64,000 bases of DNA from Diphasiastrum complanatum (lineage: Eukaryota; Streptophyta; Lycopodiopsida; Lycopodiales; Lycopodiaceae), in contig CM055099.1 of assembly GCA_029204225.1 (NCBI GenBank), positions 56,360,386 to 56,424,385 of the forward strand, written 5' to 3'. A model generated the notes under the pieces. The model was not told where the DNA came from. It did not search any database and saw nothing but the letters and a program-made list of their open reading frames with translations. Both the position numbers and the translations under genes were made by a program. Below are positions 62,694-64,000 of this stretch, one piece after another (the first letter of the stretch is position 1; every line of letters starts with the position of its first letter).

Positions 62694-63349
62694 TGTCAGA
62701 AATGGTGAACTCCTACAACTTTGTCGTAGCACGAACAAGACACAAAGGTTGAACGAGAACAATTCGCGATAGTCAACATGTCTTTGACTCAAAGCACGAA
62801 TGATTTGTGAATCAATCGCGAATCGTAAACACACCTCCAAGACCGCAGAACGAAAAGAACAAAACAAACGAAGAGAAATCCTTCGCATTGCCAGCTGGCA
62901 GCTCAATGAGCTTCATGTCCAGCTGAAACAAATAGCAACGACGGAGACTAACTAACTAGTTGATTAGCATTAACTAGTCTTGTGATTCTACGTTTAGCTA
63001 TCTTGTGAACTCCACACAGTGGAGGTATAAACGATCCTCTCTGGATCATAACCAGAAAAAGAAGAGGAAAAAGAAGAGAGATAGTGAATACAAAGATCTG
63101 TAAGAAACAGAGAGAGACGTAGCGAATAGAGTAAGAAAACAAATAAACCATAGTTGTGTATGAAACTCTGCCAGCGAGCATAAAACAACGAAAGAGCAGA
63201 GAGTCAATCCGCTAATGAGGGAGACACTGACGATCTCACTCTAGAACCAAACTGACAATATAGTCACTCTATTTTGTGTATCTCTTGGCCTTATGCTGTG
63301 TCTCTTGATTGCTAGAATAAAATATGTTCTGTGATGTGTAGTCGAGTGA
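62694..63349 (+). repeat. 5' LTR of Cop-H copy 2, 3' truncated
   Basis: Starts TGTCAGAAATGG at the break in Cop-D; matches 48,392-49,050. It ends near GTAGTCGAGTGA and joins directly to gag without primer site or gag start, so there was a deletion of the LTR end, leader and N-terminal gag. Confidence 0.82.
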
Positions 63350-63351
63350 TT

Positions 63352-64000
63352 TACTTCATGAAATCTCTACTGATGTCCTATCAGCCACTGAGAATGCTCA
63401 TACTGAGTCTACCAGATGTGACATTCGACAAAGCAGTCACTCTTGTCATTGATGAGAGACTGATGAGAGACGAAGGAGAGGGAAGCAGTGATCAAGAGAA
63501 GGCTCTCTTCACGAAAGAAAAGAAGGAAAACAAAAACAAGCCAAGATTTGAGAAGACAAAGTCCTCGAATCAACAATCTTCTTCCTACGATCACTGCCAC
63601 AAACCAAGCCATACGGCCAACAAAGGCTGGTACAATCTAGCAATACCTTGCATGTACTGCAAGAAGAAAGGGCATTCTGCATACGACTGCAGGTTCAACC
63701 CAAAAAGAAAATACAAAGCTAAAAAGGCAAACGTTGCAGAGTCATCCAAGGATGCTGAAAGAGGTGACGAATATTTCATGATACTCGATGAAGCTTCGAC
63801 AAGCTACTCTGAACATGACTACGATGTAGTCATCGATTCAGGAGCAACATCTCACATAACCTGCAACAAGAAGATCTTGATCAACTTTCATGAACTCGAA
63901 AATGACAGAGCAGTAATTCTAGGCGATGGAAGCAGACACGATGTCAAAGGCATTGGCTCTCTACAGCTACGAACATTTTCAAGCCAAGCAGAAGAATTTT
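63352..64000 (+). mobile_element. Ty1/copia gag-protease (Cop-H copy 2), runs off the window
   Basis: One frame open for about 216 codons to the window edge, with no lesion seen. It has the gag C-terminus (LSLPDVTFDKAV, a region rich in Lys and Glu), a possible extra Cys/His cluster (YDHCHKPSHTANKGW), the zinc knuckle CMYCKKKGHSAYDC (CX2CX4HX4C), a Lys-rich stretch, a Glu/Asp-rich linker and the protease site VVIDSGATSHIT. Protease would release Gag and Pol. The gag N-terminus is deleted. It is the same lineage as 46,267-48,391, but holds the complementary half. Confidence 0.88.

Overview
This window looks like repeat-rich nuclear DNA from a land plant. It holds one convincing host gene, a WIP-subfamily C2H2 zinc-finger gene on the minus strand at 42,241-43,374, a family known only from land plants. 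Almost everything else is Ty1/copia LTR retrotransposon sequence, at least one Ty3/gypsy remnant, and long (GA)n or (CT)n microsatellites. There are no bacterial features and no rRNA or tRNA gene that I can see. The clade (fern, lycophyte, gymnosperm or other) cannot be fixed from the sequence alone.

Layout. 1-5.4 kb is a scrap heap. It holds a piece of an unrecognised repeat protein family (called U here), fused to a Copia integrase-RT fragment, which is joined head-to-head to an inverted Copia protease-gag fragment, then two truncated LTRs of different families. 6,082-11,732 is a complete LTR-to-LTR Copia element (Cop-A) on the minus strand with a perfect 5-bp target duplication, nearly identical LTRs, an initiator-Met tRNA primer site and a purine tract, yet a badly broken coding region. 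11.7-24 kb has no host gene: microsatellites, LTR pieces and a Ty3/gypsy gag-protease relic. 24-27.6 kb is a broken Copia (Cop-G) with another repeat inserted in it. 28.2-29.4 kb is a plus-strand Cop-A-type LTR and leader, cut off before gag. 29.4-32.6 kb and 56-58.7 kb are two copies of an odd non-autonomous LTR element (B) that has a gag-derived zinc-finger region and a duplicated Copia-derived domain but no recognisable RT, RNase H or integrase core. 32.6-35.4 kb is the 5' half of a further Copia (Cop-C).

35.7-45.4 kb is the only stretch poor in recognisable transposons, and it contains the WIP gene. A roughly 700-bp tandem duplication lies directly beyond its 3' end. 46.3-49.2 kb is the 3' half of a plus-strand Copia (Cop-H); a second copy enters at 62,694 and runs off the right edge with an open gag-protease frame. 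49.2-56 kb holds Copia fragments F and E, a second U copy, and a solo LTR with perfect 5-bp target duplications nested inside Cop-E. 59-62.7 kb holds LTR pieces and Cop-D, which has lost most of its RT.

How it fits together: the TE genes encode the usual Gag, protease, integrase, RT and RNase H, but every copy whose coding region can be judged is broken (the Cop-H copy at the right edge is open as far as it goes but lacks its gag start), so none looks autonomous. The most interesting signals are element B, family U, motifs shared between otherwise different LTRs (a CACACGTGTG palindrome; a conserved promoter-proximal block), and a young Cop-A insertion that must have been mobilised in trans if its defects predate insertion. 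All alignments were by eye; identities are approximate.
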